The notes under the pieces are model-generated. The model worked only from the letters and a program-made list of their open reading frames with translations, made no database searches and was not told the origin of the DNA. This document shows, piece by piece, positions 1-7,697 of a DNA stretch of 38,450 nt (the first letter of the stretch is position 1; each line of letters opens with the position of its first letter). Origin of the DNA: JANMDR01 sp031376425. GTDB taxonomy: Bacteria; Pseudomonadota; Gammaproteobacteria; Burkholderiales; Usitatibacteraceae. The translations under genes and the position numbers were made by a program. The DNA lies in contig JANMDR010000010.1 in the NCBI GenBank assembly GCA_031376425.1, positions 1-38,450 of the forward strand, in the 5' to 3' direction.

Positions 1-23
1 AAAGGGGCATTTAGCCCCTTTTT
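1..23 (-). terminator. Rho-independent terminator of the first TonB-dependent receptor gene
   Basis: An 8-bp perfect stem (AAAGGGGC / GCCCCTTT) with a 5-base ATTTA loop lies 26 bases beyond the stop codon of the receptor gene. It has A/T-rich flanks on the visible side, so it may work in both directions. The outer end of the U-tract for the minus-strand transcript would lie beyond the window edge and cannot be seen. Confidence 0.7.
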
Positions 24-48
24 GCTTTATTACATTAGCTGCGATGCA

Positions 49-2835
49 CTATATGAATTTATAGCTAACACTCAACGATGGATACATGCCTAAAGGATTG
101 TGATAGTCATTGTTATAACCCAGTGTAAAATCAGCGATGTAGTCAAACGGTGGCTTTTTATCTTGAATATTACGTACCACCAACGTCACCGTGAGGTCTT
201 TCACGCCGGTGTAGGTGATATTGGCATCAAAAGTATGCCAGCGCTTGACGGTACATACCTTATCAAAAGCTGCGACGACGGCTGCACCCAAGTTTGCGAC
301 GCAAGATAGCTGGCTATTGCTCAGATTATAACTGCCAACAAAGTTTGCGCGTAAGCCGATATTCCAATCACGATAATCCCAATTTGTCGCCACATTGCCG
401 CGTGCACGCGGTGTGCTAATACCGGTTGATACGCTGTTATAGCCACCGACATAGTTTACTAGCGGATCGCCTTTTTCACGGGCAAATTTGCTGCTGAGGT
501 TATAGGTGCCGGTGGCACGCGTTGTGAACTTGCCGTATTCGCCAAAATTAAATTTGTGGCTGATGTCAAGGTCAAGTCCAGTAACCTGGCTGCCACCCAA
601 GTTTAACCACTGGCGATCAACAGTTTGGATAGGGCCAGAGTTTGGAATGCCGGGAAGGGAAGCCAAGGGGTTTGGGTCGCGGCCAACTGACTTTGCAAAC
701 CGTGGGTCGCCGTTAAAAGCGCCCAAAACTACAAAGGCGGACGAGAGGCGATCAATTTCATCCGTACGGCGGATATCAAAATAATCAAGTGTGATGCTGA
801 GATTTTTTGTGGCATCCCAAATTGCGCCCAGTGTACGACTGCTGGATTTTTCTGGTTTGATATCGGGGTTAAACACAATTTGTGCCGAAACGGTTCTAAC
901 GCAATCCTCATCTGCCAGCGTCACAGGGCAACGAATTGGGTCACGCACGGTTTGGAATGAACGCACTGCGGAGCGTGAGATTTGGCTCAGGGTAGGCGCT
1001 CTAAAACCGGTGGAATAGCTGCCGCGTAACGCTACATCTGGAATCGGCTTCCATTTGATACCCACTTTTGGGTTGGTAGTCGCACCGAAATCTGAATAAC
1101 GATCATGGCGACCCGCAAAAGTGGCTTCAAGGTTGGTTAAAATCGGTGCCACTAATTCTACATAGCCTGATGTGAGCCGACGCGAACCAGTGCCGAACGA
1201 AGCGCCTAGACCAACAATTTTTGCATCAACAATATTTTGATCGGGCGTGATGTTAGTTTCGTCTTTGCGTACTTCAAAACCCACTGCTAAGCCGATTGGG
1301 CCGCCAGAAAGTGAGCCTAATTCCGTCGTGCCTTTAAGGTCGAATAGTTTTGCGGTTGATTCGCCTTTATTACGGGTGCTGGTACTAATGCGATCAATAA
1401 CCGCTTGACTATTTATGCCGCCAAAACGATAAGAACCGTCGTTAATGGCCTGTTGAATTTCTGGGAACAAGAAGCGACGGCCTACCAATACATCCGCTGT
1501 ACTTTTATTGTATAAAAAGCCGGATTCCCAGTCCCAAGTGCGCACTGTGCCTTTGGCACCAACTAGAATACGGACGTCTTCGGTCTTGCTCACTGTTTGC
1601 ACACGGCCTAAATCAGACCAGCGATAGCGCAGACCAATTGGAATCGTATAGGGGTTATCTGGATGCCCAACAGGAAGCACTAACTGGAAGCGCAATGGTT
1701 CACCAGCCGCATTACGCCAGATAGTGGCGGTTTGAGGATTACTTGACGGCGGGGCGCCGGTGAAAGTGTTGGTGGTGCGCGAAAGACTCGCATCTCCAAA
1801 TAGGGAAAGATTGGCATTGACGTCCATCGTGCCGCGCAAATAGCCGGTGTCGCGTACGGACTTGCCTTGTTGCTCAAGATCCGCCCACTGGTTATAGCGG
1901 CATAATCCACCGATTAGCAATTCTGCAGGGCAGCCAGGTTTTACCGCTTGGAACGTACCGTAAATGCCGCTACCACGCACCGCTTCGCGATAATAATTGC
2001 CGGGGTATGAAAGCGAGCTAAATACGGTTTGACGCTGAATTAGCACGGGGTTTTGTAAGTAGGCATCAACGTTATCTTCAGCGCTGATGAGCACAGCTTT
2101 GCGTTCAAAACGCTCATAGCTTCCGAAGACGTTATAGCGGTCTCGCGCTAAGTCGCCAAAGCCGAAAATAACGTTGGCTTGTTTCGTTTGAAACTCGTTG
2201 TCGATATTTTGCGCAATGGAGCCGCTAGCGATAACACCCGTAAAATCTTTGCGCAAAATGATGTTGATAACGCCAGCAATCGCATCAGAGCCATAGACGG
2301 CGGAAGCGCCGTCTTTCAAAATTTCGATCCGCTCAATCGCCGCAGCGGGAATTGAATTTAAATTGGTAATGGAGGTGGAACCCACATTGGGGTCATTAAA
2401 CGCCGCAGGGCTAATACGGCGACCATTAAGCAAGGTGAGGGTGGCAGCGGAACCCAAGCCACGTAAGGCGGCCGATGCGGTACCCGCTGAAAAACCATTA
2501 CCGCCGGTGATATCACTCAAGGAACTACCTGCGGAAATTGACAGATTTTTGAGCAATTCTTGAACTGTCGTTGCACCAGATTTCTTAATTTCATCAGCAG
2601 AAATTACAACAATCGGGGAGGAAGTTTCCGCATCAACACGTTTAATGTTTGAACCGGTAACCTCGATTTTTTCTATTTTTTGCACAGGTGCCGGCGCTGA
2701 TGTTTGTGCAACGGCGTGTGACATTACGCCTGCCGACGTGAGTGCGAGCAACGCGACTGCAACATGACGTGCGACTGTCGTCTTTCTTGGTAGTGCCGGT
2801 AACTGTGATTTTTTGTGTTGATGATGCGTAGACAT
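49..2835 (-). CDS. TonB-dependent outer membrane receptor (paralog 1)
   Basis: This is a 928-aa outer-membrane active-transport receptor, energised by TonB-ExbBD; the substrate is unknown. Residues 1-44 form a signal peptide with a basic start, a hydrophobic stretch at 24-37 and a likely cut after AVAQ. A TonB-box-like KIEVTGS lies at about 57-62. The plug domain runs from about 70 to 195 and includes RGLGSAATLTLLNGRR and EILKDGASAVYGSDAIAG. The rest is a beta barrel with repeated DYFDIRR / RGSYSTGFRAPTLSQISRS-type strands, ending in SYKFI. There is no N-terminal STN signalling domain, so sigma-factor surface signalling of the FecA type is unlikely. I chose the ATG at 2835 because AGGGG sits 8 bases before it; an in-frame start 14 codons upstream has no such site. 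The gene is a clear paralog of its neighbour at 3098-5821. No tonB, exbB or regulator gene is nearby. Confidence 0.93.
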   Translation of the reverse strand: MSTHHQHKKSQLPALPRKTTVARHVAVALLALTSAGVMSHAVAQTSAPAPVQKIEKIEVTGSNIKRVDAETSSPIVVISADEIKKSGATTVQELLKNLSISAGSSLSDITGGNGFSAGTASAALRGLGSAATLTLLNGRRISPAAFNDPNVGSTSITNLNSIPAAAIERIEILKDGASAVYGSDAIAGVINIILRKDFTGVIASGSIAQNIDNEFQTKQANVIFGFGDLARDRYNVFGSYERFERKAVLISAEDNVDAYLQNPVLIQRQTVFSSLSYPGNYYREAVRGSGIYGTFQAVKPGCPAELLIGGLCRYNQWADLEQQGKSVRDTGYLRGTMDVNANLSLFGDASLSRTTNTFTGAPPSSNPQTATIWRNAAGEPLRFQLVLPVGHPDNPYTIPIGLRYRWSDLGRVQTVSKTEDVRILVGAKGTVRTWDWESGFLYNKSTADVLVGRRFLFPEIQQAINDGSYRFGGINSQAVIDRISTSTRNKGESTAKLFDLKGTTELGSLSGGPIGLAVGFEVRKDETNITPDQNIVDAKIVGLGASFGTGSRRLTSGYVELVAPILTNLEATFAGRHDRYSDFGATTNPKVGIKWKPIPDVALRGSYSTGFRAPTLSQISRSAVRSFQTVRDPIRCPVTLADEDCVRTVSAQIVFNPDIKPEKSSSRTLGAIWDATKNLSITLDYFDIRRTDEIDRLSSAFVVLGAFNGDPRFAKSVGRDPNPLASLPGIPNSGPIQTVDRQWLNLGGSQVTGLDLDISHKFNFGEYGKFTTRATGTYNLSSKFAREKGDPLVNYVGGYNSVSTGISTPRARGNVATNWDYRDWNIGLRANFVGSYNLSNSQLSCVANLGAAVVAAFDKVCTVKRWHTFDANITYTGVKDLTVTLVVRNIQDKKPPFDYIADFTLGYNNDYHNPLGMYPSLSVSYKFI

Positions 2836-2843
2836 TAGAAATT

Positions 2844-2848
2844 CCCCT
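2844..2848 (-). promoter_or_regulatory. Ribosome binding site deciding the receptor 1 start
   Basis: AGGGG on the minus strand, 8 bases upstream of the ATG at 2835. It supports this ATG over the in-frame start at 2877. Confidence 0.7.
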
Positions 2849-2876
2849 GTAGTAAATGTGAGTATCGATGCGCTCA

Positions 2877-2895
2877 AAGTTCAAACTTGGAACTT
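2877..2895. promoter_or_regulatory. Short palindrome upstream of receptor 1
   Basis: AAGTTC and GAACTT form a perfect 6-bp inverted repeat separated by 7 bases, 42 bases upstream of the receptor start. The size and spacing suit a dimeric regulator, or the site could be part of the 5' leader. It does not resemble a Fur box. Its function is inferred only from position. Confidence 0.3.
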
Positions 2896-2947
2896 AATAC
2901 ACCTTTATATCAAAATAAAAGCTGCATATTTTATAGTGCAGCAATTG

Positions 2948-2961
2948 GAATGCTTTTGCAA
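2948..2961. promoter_or_regulatory. 14-bp motif shared with receptor 2 upstream region (copy 1)
   Basis: GAATGCTTTTGCAA on the plus strand, 113 bases upstream of the receptor 1 ATG. The identical 14 bases occur in the other orientation upstream of receptor 2 at 5893-5906. The core TGC-TTTT-GCA is dyad symmetric, which fits a protein-binding site that works in either orientation. Confidence 0.4.
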
Positions 2962-3049
2962 ATAGTACGTAGTACAGTGTTGTAGGATTGAAACGGAATT
3001 GTGCAGATTGCAACGAGTTGATGTGGTTTGGGTGCAAGGAGTATCAATA

Positions 3050-3075
3050 AAAAAGGAGCCCGAAGGCTCCTTTTT
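3050..3075 (-). terminator. Rho-independent terminator of receptor 2
   Basis: GGAGCC / GGCTCC pairs around a 4-base loop. On the minus strand the loop is TTCG, and A and T runs extend the stem on both sides. The minus-strand RNA ends in a long U-tract. It lies 22 bases after the stop codon at 3098, so receptor 2 is transcriptionally separated from receptor 1. Confidence 0.88.
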
Positions 3076-3097
3076 AACTTCCGTCAAATAATGTTGC

Positions 3098-5821
3098 TTA
3101 TTTGAATTTGTAGCTTGCACTAAATGTGAAGTAAGTGCTTTGGAACGGATGGTACGTAAAGTTCAATGGGCGAGCCAATGCGTCTAGTGGTGGCTTTTTA
3201 TCGAAAATATTACGTGCAACTAAAGTCAGATTCAGGTCTTTTATGCCAGTGTAGCTGAAGGACATATCCATAGTAGAGTTACCAGCAACTTTACATGGGA
3301 AGCCTGGTGCAACTGACGCGCAGCCGCGTGTTGGATCACGTGGTGTATCGTAGCCACGATTGTAGATGCCAGTGGCACCAACAACGATATCACGATATTC
3401 CCACTCAGTGCGGACAGTTCCACGGAAACGTGGGAAACCAGCGCTGCCGTATTCGATCAGCGGCTCATCACCCGTGCTGGCTCGGAAACTCTTGTAATAG
3501 GTAGAGCTTGCAGTAGTTGAGAGCTTGCCGTATGCGCCAAGGTTTAGCTTGTTCTTGATTTCAACGTCAAGACCTTGAACAATCGATTCGCCACCGTTGA
3601 AGAAGAAGTTGCGAATAGCTTGTAAGGCACCGACGGTTTGACCAGGAAGAACCGGGCCACGAATGATGCGGCCTTTGTAAATGCCTGATGTAGCATCTTC
3701 ATTATCCAAAATTACGTATGGATCAAGCGTATTGATCTCGTTTTTGCGACGAATATCAAAGTAATCAAGCGTGATGGAAGTATCTTTACCAGCATCCCAA
3801 ATAATGCCGATGTTACTGGTTTTAGCAGTTTCCGCTTCAAGGCGCTCAGCATTTTCTAAAATCGCGGCAACAGAGATGTTACATTGCGGTTCATTACCCG
3901 TAATGCACAACTTAGTATCTTGAATACCGTTATAGAAGGCGGTTACGCTAGATTTAGAAATTTCAGTTAGCGACGGTGCACGGAAGCCCTTGGCGATCGA
4001 ACCGCGCAAAGCAAGCGTAGGTACTACTTTCCACTTCAGCGCAACTTTAGGCGTTGTTGAGCGGCCATAATCAGAGTAGCCGTCTGTACGTGCCGCTAAC
4101 TGCATTTCTACAGTTTGCAGGAATGGGATGTTCAATTCAGCAAAAAACGAGTTAACTTTGCGTGAGCCATCTGCAAAAGCAGCACCAAAACCAACAACTT
4201 CACCCTTTAGTTTTTCTGCGTCAGGGGTTGCTGTACGTTCTTCTTTGCGATGTTCAAAACCAACCGCTAAGCCGATAGGGCCACTAGCGGTTTGCATAAT
4301 TTCAGTCGAACCTTTGACATCAAAAATCATAAACGATGAATCGGCGTTGTCTTTTGTATCAATACGAATATCGCTAGGCTTCACTGCGCCAGTTTCTGGG
4401 GCAAAGAAATTATAGGTGCCTTTGCGAACAGCATCGCTCAATACGCTTGCGCGAATTTGATTGAACTGAGTCACTTTAGTGTTGTTCTTGGTATACAACA
4501 GGCCAGTTTCCCAATCGATATTAGCAGTAGTACCTTTTAATCCAGCAACCACACGCGTAGCTTCAGCGACTGTCTGACGATCGCCATTACCCACTTCGGT
4601 AAAGCGGTGACGATAGATAATCGGCACAGTGAATGGGTTGTTAGGGTGTCCAACTGGCAAGAACTCTTGCAAGTTTACGAGTTTTTGCTGAGTGCTTGAA
4701 TACCATGTTCCGAAATCGCCATATACCTGTGGATTGCCACGGTAGTAGGTGTTGGTGCGGTTGAAACCAGCTTCGGCATAACCAGTCAGGTTAGCGTTGA
4801 AGTCGTAGCTTCCGCGCGCGAACAAACTGTCACGATCGCTCTTAGGCACGATATCGAAGCGATCAACGTTGTCCCAACGGCAAATACCATTGACTTTAAT
4901 GGCTAGCGGGTTACAGTTTGCCGGCTGATTGGCAGCTGGAGCAAATGCTAATGCTGTGGCTTGACCTGTTACTATATTGTAGAGACCACTTAGGTAGCTA
5001 CCGGCATAGGACGAGGTATAGCGTCTAAAGGTGGCGTAGGTATTATTGTCGCGTAATTCTGGGCGCAAAATATAGTTTTCAACCGAGTTAACTTTAACCG
5101 TCTCGCGCTCTAAGCGTTCGTAGTTGAAGAACACGTTGTAACGATCCTGAGCGAGATCGCCGTAGCCAAGCGTTGCGTTGGCAGTTTTTACTTGATATTC
5201 GCTATCCTTATTAATTGAGAAACTACCAGCTACTAAGGCACCGCTAAAATCTTTACGCAAAATAATGTTTACTACGCCAGCAATAGCTTCAGAGCCATAA
5301 ATCGCCGATGCGCCGTCTTTCAAAATTTCAACACGATCCACTACAGCTAGCGGTAGCGCGTCCAAATTGATGGCGGCTGATTGGCCGAAGTTAGGATCAG
5401 CAGGGCCGAATGGGGCAACGCGGCGACCGTTTAGCAATACCAAAGTAGCTGCAGAACCCAAGCCGCGCAATGACACGGTTGATGCACCTGACGAGAAACT
5501 GTTTGCGCCGGTAATATCGTTTAAGCCACCGCCAGCATTAGTTGGTAGCGAACGGAGTAATTCAGTAACGGTAGTTTTACCGGAACGGGCGATTTCTTCG
5601 CGAGTGATAACTTGGATTGGCGCAGCGGTTTCAGAATCAACACGCTTGATGTTGGAACCAGTAACTTCGATTTTCTCGACTTTTTGTGTTGCTGGTTTAG
5701 TGATGTTGGTGCCGGTGGTTTGCGCGATTGCCATTGGGGCAAATGCCAATGTGGCGGCAACGCCCATGCCAAGGGTGGAAAGCAGTGCTTGTGGCAATAC
5801 TTTCAATTTTAAGTGAGTCAT
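3098..5821 (-). CDS. TonB-dependent outer membrane receptor (paralog 2)
   Basis: This is a 907-aa TonB-dependent receptor of unknown substrate. A signal peptide covers residues 1-34, ending in PMAIAQ. The TonB-box-like KIEVTGSNIKR stretch is at about 50-60. The plug domain follows, with SLRGLGSAATLVLLNGRRVA and EILKDGASAIYGSEAIAGVV. A long beta barrel carries the same landmark strands as paralog 1, including LPVGHPNNPFTVPI, KGFRAPSLTEISKSSV and ITLDYFDIRRKNEI, and ends in SYKFK. The ATG is preceded by GAGG at a good distance (CGAGGCCTAAATG). The match to paralog 1 along the whole length points to tandem duplication followed by divergence. The extracellular-loop segments between landmark strands differ most, which is expected if the two bind different ligands; that is inference. 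Confidence 0.93.
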   Translation of the reverse strand: MTHLKLKVLPQALLSTLGMGVAATLAFAPMAIAQTTGTNITKPATQKVEKIEVTGSNIKRVDSETAAPIQVITREEIARSGKTTVTELLRSLPTNAGGGLNDITGANSFSSGASTVSLRGLGSAATLVLLNGRRVAPFGPADPNFGQSAAINLDALPLAVVDRVEILKDGASAIYGSEAIAGVVNIILRKDFSGALVAGSFSINKDSEYQVKTANATLGYGDLAQDRYNVFFNYERLERETVKVNSVENYILRPELRDNNTYATFRRYTSSYAGSYLSGLYNIVTGQATALAFAPAANQPANCNPLAIKVNGICRWDNVDRFDIVPKSDRDSLFARGSYDFNANLTGYAEAGFNRTNTYYRGNPQVYGDFGTWYSSTQQKLVNLQEFLPVGHPNNPFTVPIIYRHRFTEVGNGDRQTVAEATRVVAGLKGTTANIDWETGLLYTKNNTKVTQFNQIRASVLSDAVRKGTYNFFAPETGAVKPSDIRIDTKDNADSSFMIFDVKGSTEIMQTASGPIGLAVGFEHRKEERTATPDAEKLKGEVVGFGAAFADGSRKVNSFFAELNIPFLQTVEMQLAARTDGYSDYGRSTTPKVALKWKVVPTLALRGSIAKGFRAPSLTEISKSSVTAFYNGIQDTKLCITGNEPQCNISVAAILENAERLEAETAKTSNIGIIWDAGKDTSITLDYFDIRRKNEINTLDPYVILDNEDATSGIYKGRIIRGPVLPGQTVGALQAIRNFFFNGGESIVQGLDVEIKNKLNLGAYGKLSTTASSTYYKSFRASTGDEPLIEYGSAGFPRFRGTVRTEWEYRDIVVGATGIYNRGYDTPRDPTRGCASVAPGFPCKVAGNSTMDMSFSYTGIKDLNLTLVARNIFDKKPPLDALARPLNFTYHPFQSTYFTFSASYKFK

Positions 5822-5892
5822 TTAGGCCTCGTATTTTGATGATGTAAATCGGTCGTTTTTAAACTGCAAACGTGTCTAATTGTGCTGCAATG

Positions 5893-5906
5893 TTGCAAAA
5901 GCATTC
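5893..5906. promoter_or_regulatory. 14-bp motif shared with receptor 1 upstream region (copy 2)
   Basis: TTGCAAAAGCATTC on the plus strand is the exact reverse complement of the 14 bases at 2948-2961. It lies 72 bases upstream of the receptor 2 start codon. It is a candidate common operator for the two receptor genes. Confidence 0.4.
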
Positions 5907-6072
5907 AGGGTGTAGTCCGCAAAAACGTAAAAACACGATGGTTTTAGCTATATGAAAACCCTAACCTAAGGATTTTAGTCTTTGCACTGCTGCTTTGGTT
6001 AGAACTTTTGCAGAGTGTAGTATTTATGCAACAATTTGTACCTATTTGTGGCGTTACAATTACAGCTGCATT

Positions 6073-6118
6073 AGGCCTGAACGTAACATCTGAAAATCAG
6101 CGCTTTTTGTTCAGGCCT
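6073..6118. repeat. Perfect 10-bp inverted repeat before psd
   Basis: AGGCCTGAAC (6073-6082) and GTTCAGGCCT (6109-6118) are exact reverse complements separated by 26 bases. The spacer holds a smaller CTGA/TCAG pair. The right arm ends 25 bases before the TATAAT box of psd. There is no strong T-run after it on either strand, so it is a poor terminator. A regulator-binding or cruciform site is more likely. Confidence 0.55.
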
Positions 6119-6149
6119 TGAGTTTTGGCAAAAATCGAGCGGGTATAAT
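6118..6149 (+). promoter_or_regulatory. Probable psd promoter
   Basis: A consensus TATAAT box lies at 6144-6149, 32 bases before the GTG start of psd. The -35 region is weak: TTGAGT at 6118-6123 gives a long 20-base spacer, and TTTTGG gives 15. The -10 box is therefore the main evidence. Confidence 0.45.
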
Positions 6150-6181
6150 TGTGCTTTCCATGCAATGGTTGAAAGCTTACT

Positions 6182-7036
6182 GTGCTCACTTTTATTAAAG
6201 TTTTGCCCCAATATCTGTTACCAAAACAAGCACTTACCAACTTTGCGGGGTTGGTGGCTGGTTATTCGGGGGGCGCAGGCACAAGTTCGCTGATCGCTTG
6301 GTTCGTAAAGCGCTATGGCGTGAACATGCAGGAAGCGGCAGAGCCGGATATTTATAAATACGCGACTTTTAATGATTTCTTCACGCGCCCCTTGCGTGCG
6401 GATGCACGTCCGCTTGCAAAAGCCGCTCATATTTGTCCTGTTGACGGTGCCATCAGCCAGTTTGGCGCAATTACTGGTGATCAGGTGTTTCAAGCCAAAG
6501 GCCATAGTTATTCGACTACCGCTTTAGTCGGCGGAGATGCTGTATTGGCGCAACAGTTTGAAAATGGCAGCTTTGCCACCTTGTATTTAAGCCCGAAGGA
6601 CTATCATCGTATCCATATGCCGTGTGCTGCCAAACTGCTGAAAATGATTTACGTGCCTGGTGCCTTGTTTTCAGTAAACCCGACCACTGCGCGGGGTGTG
6701 CCTGGGCTTTTTGCACGAAATGAGCGGGTAGTGTGCGTATTTGAAGCGACAGTTGGTAAACTAAAAGGCAAACAATTTGTCCAAGTATTAGTGGGCGCAA
6801 CTATCGTTGGCAGTATGGCAACAACTTGGGCAGGTGTGGTTAATCCACCACGCACGGGCAAAGTGCGTGAATGGGATTACGCCGATAAGCCTATTATGTT
6901 TAAGCAAGGCGACGAGATGGGGCGGTTTTTATTGGGCTCGACCGTCGTGATGCTGTGGCCGAAAAATACTATTTCATTTAACCCTGATTGGCAGCCTGCA
7001 GGCGCGATTCGCATGGGCGAAGTAATGGGGGTTTGA
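6182..7036 (+). CDS. psd: Phosphatidylserine decarboxylase proenzyme
   Basis: A 284-aa membrane-associated enzyme that decarboxylates phosphatidylserine to phosphatidylethanolamine, the last step of the main membrane lipid pathway. It cleaves itself at the LGST motif (residues 251-254) between Gly252 and Ser253, which leaves a pyruvoyl group on the small chain. The other triad residues are visible: Asp88 in PVDGAISQ and His145 in HRIHMP. The N-terminus (VLPQYLLPKQ) and overall layout resemble the longer E. coli type rather than the roughly 210-aa short type. The start is GTG at 6182; the nearby ATGs are out of frame. The neighbours are a divergent receptor and a DUF456 gene 29 bases downstream, so it is not in the usual pssA or leuA context. 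Identity is secure; the exact start is less so. Confidence 0.95.
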   Translation: MLTFIKVLPQYLLPKQALTNFAGLVAGYSGGAGTSSLIAWFVKRYGVNMQEAAEPDIYKYATFNDFFTRPLRADARPLAKAAHICPVDGAISQFGAITGDQVFQAKGHSYSTTALVGGDAVLAQQFENGSFATLYLSPKDYHRIHMPCAAKLLKMIYVPGALFSVNPTTARGVPGLFARNERVVCVFEATVGKLKGKQFVQVLVGATIVGSMATTWAGVVNPPRTGKVREWDYADKPIMFKQGDEMGRFLLGSTVVMLWPKNTISFNPDWQPAGAIRMGEVMGV

Positions 7037-7065
7037 TCCACGCTATTTTATATTTAAGGTGAAAA

Positions 7066-7626
7066 ATGACTGAAACTACTACCGTATTACCGATATTGCT
7101 TTGGGTACTTGTGGCGGTGTTAATCATTGTTGGTTTCGCGGGCACAATTTTGCCCGCCTTGCCGGGAATACCCTTAATTTATGGCGGTATTTTCTTAGCG
7201 GCGTATATAGATAATTTTCAACGCATCGGTTGGCCTACTTTGCTTATTTTGGCGGCAATGGCGCTGTTTGCAATGGGAGTGGATTTAGCGGCGGGTTATT
7301 TTGGTGCCAAGAAGGCGGGTGCCTCGAAATTAGCGCTGTTAGGCGCGGCCTTAGGCACGATTTTTGGGCTGTTCGCCGGTTTAATTGGGGTTTTTATTTT
7401 CCCGTTTGTCGGCGCATTTATTGGCGAATATATTTCCCGTTCACGTGCGCTGAATCAGCATGTGGATGCTCAAGCAGCACCAGTATTAAGCCAGAAGGAT
7501 CAGGCGCTTGGTGCAGCAAAAGTAGGCATCGCCACGTGGCTCGGCTTGGTCGTGGGGGCGGTGACGAAGGTTGCCGTGGGGCTAATGATGGTGGGTGTTT
7601 TTGCGTTGGCTTATTTTGTTAAATAG
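7066..7626 (+). CDS. DUF456 family membrane protein
   Basis: A 186-aa integral inner-membrane protein. Hydrophobic segments lie at about 8-30, 35-47, 55-75, 87-120 and 155-184. The first half carries the GTILPALPGIPLIYGG stretch typical of DUF456. The glycine-rich second segment (GAALGTIFGLFAGLIGVFIFPFVGAFIGEY) resembles the small glycine-zipper-like helices seen in this family. A short polar loop (SRSRALNQHVDAQ) separates the last segment. A good ribosome site (AAGGTGA) precedes the ATG. It follows psd by 29 bases and is probably cotranscribed, which suggests an envelope role, but no function is established for the family. Confidence 0.85.
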   Translation: MTETTTVLPILLWVLVAVLIIVGFAGTILPALPGIPLIYGGIFLAAYIDNFQRIGWPTLLILAAMALFAMGVDLAAGYFGAKKAGASKLALLGAALGTIFGLFAGLIGVFIFPFVGAFIGEYISRSRALNQHVDAQAAPVLSQKDQALGAAKVGIATWLGLVVGAVTKVAVGLMMVGVFALAYFVK

Positions 7627-7650
7627 CCACGCGTGCGGCAGACTGAAACG

Positions 7651-7680
7651 GCCTAAACGCGGGTGTATTTAGGCGTTTAT
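7651..7680. terminator. Possible bidirectional terminator between convergent genes
   Basis: GCCTAAA (7651-7657) pairs with TTTAGGC (7668-7674) around a 10-base loop, followed by GTTTAT. An alternative AAACGC/GCGTTT pairing overlaps it. It lies between the convergent ends of the DUF456 gene and the kinase gene. The stem is modest and the T-tract short. Confidence 0.4.
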
Positions 7681-7697
7681 TGTGGTTGGCAGTCGGT

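Larger units (their letters stand above)
5822..6181. other. Divergent intergenic region, receptor 2 / psd (360 bases)
   Basis: No coding sequence is seen. It holds the second copy of the shared 14-bp motif (5893-5906), a small inverted repeat GGTTTT/AAAACC (5940-5960), CTAACC/GGTTAG arms (5961-6002), the 10-bp perfect inverted repeat at 6073-6118, and a TATAAT box at 6144-6149 for psd. The receptor 2 promoter must lie here, but I could not fix its -35 and -10 boxes. Confidence 0.6.

Noticed and set aside
5367..5816. A 149-codon plus-strand frame opposite the receptor 2 N-terminus (a similar one exists opposite receptor 1 at 2363-2563)
   Set aside because: The two frames resemble each other only because the receptor plug domains opposite them are paralogous, so this is not independent conservation.
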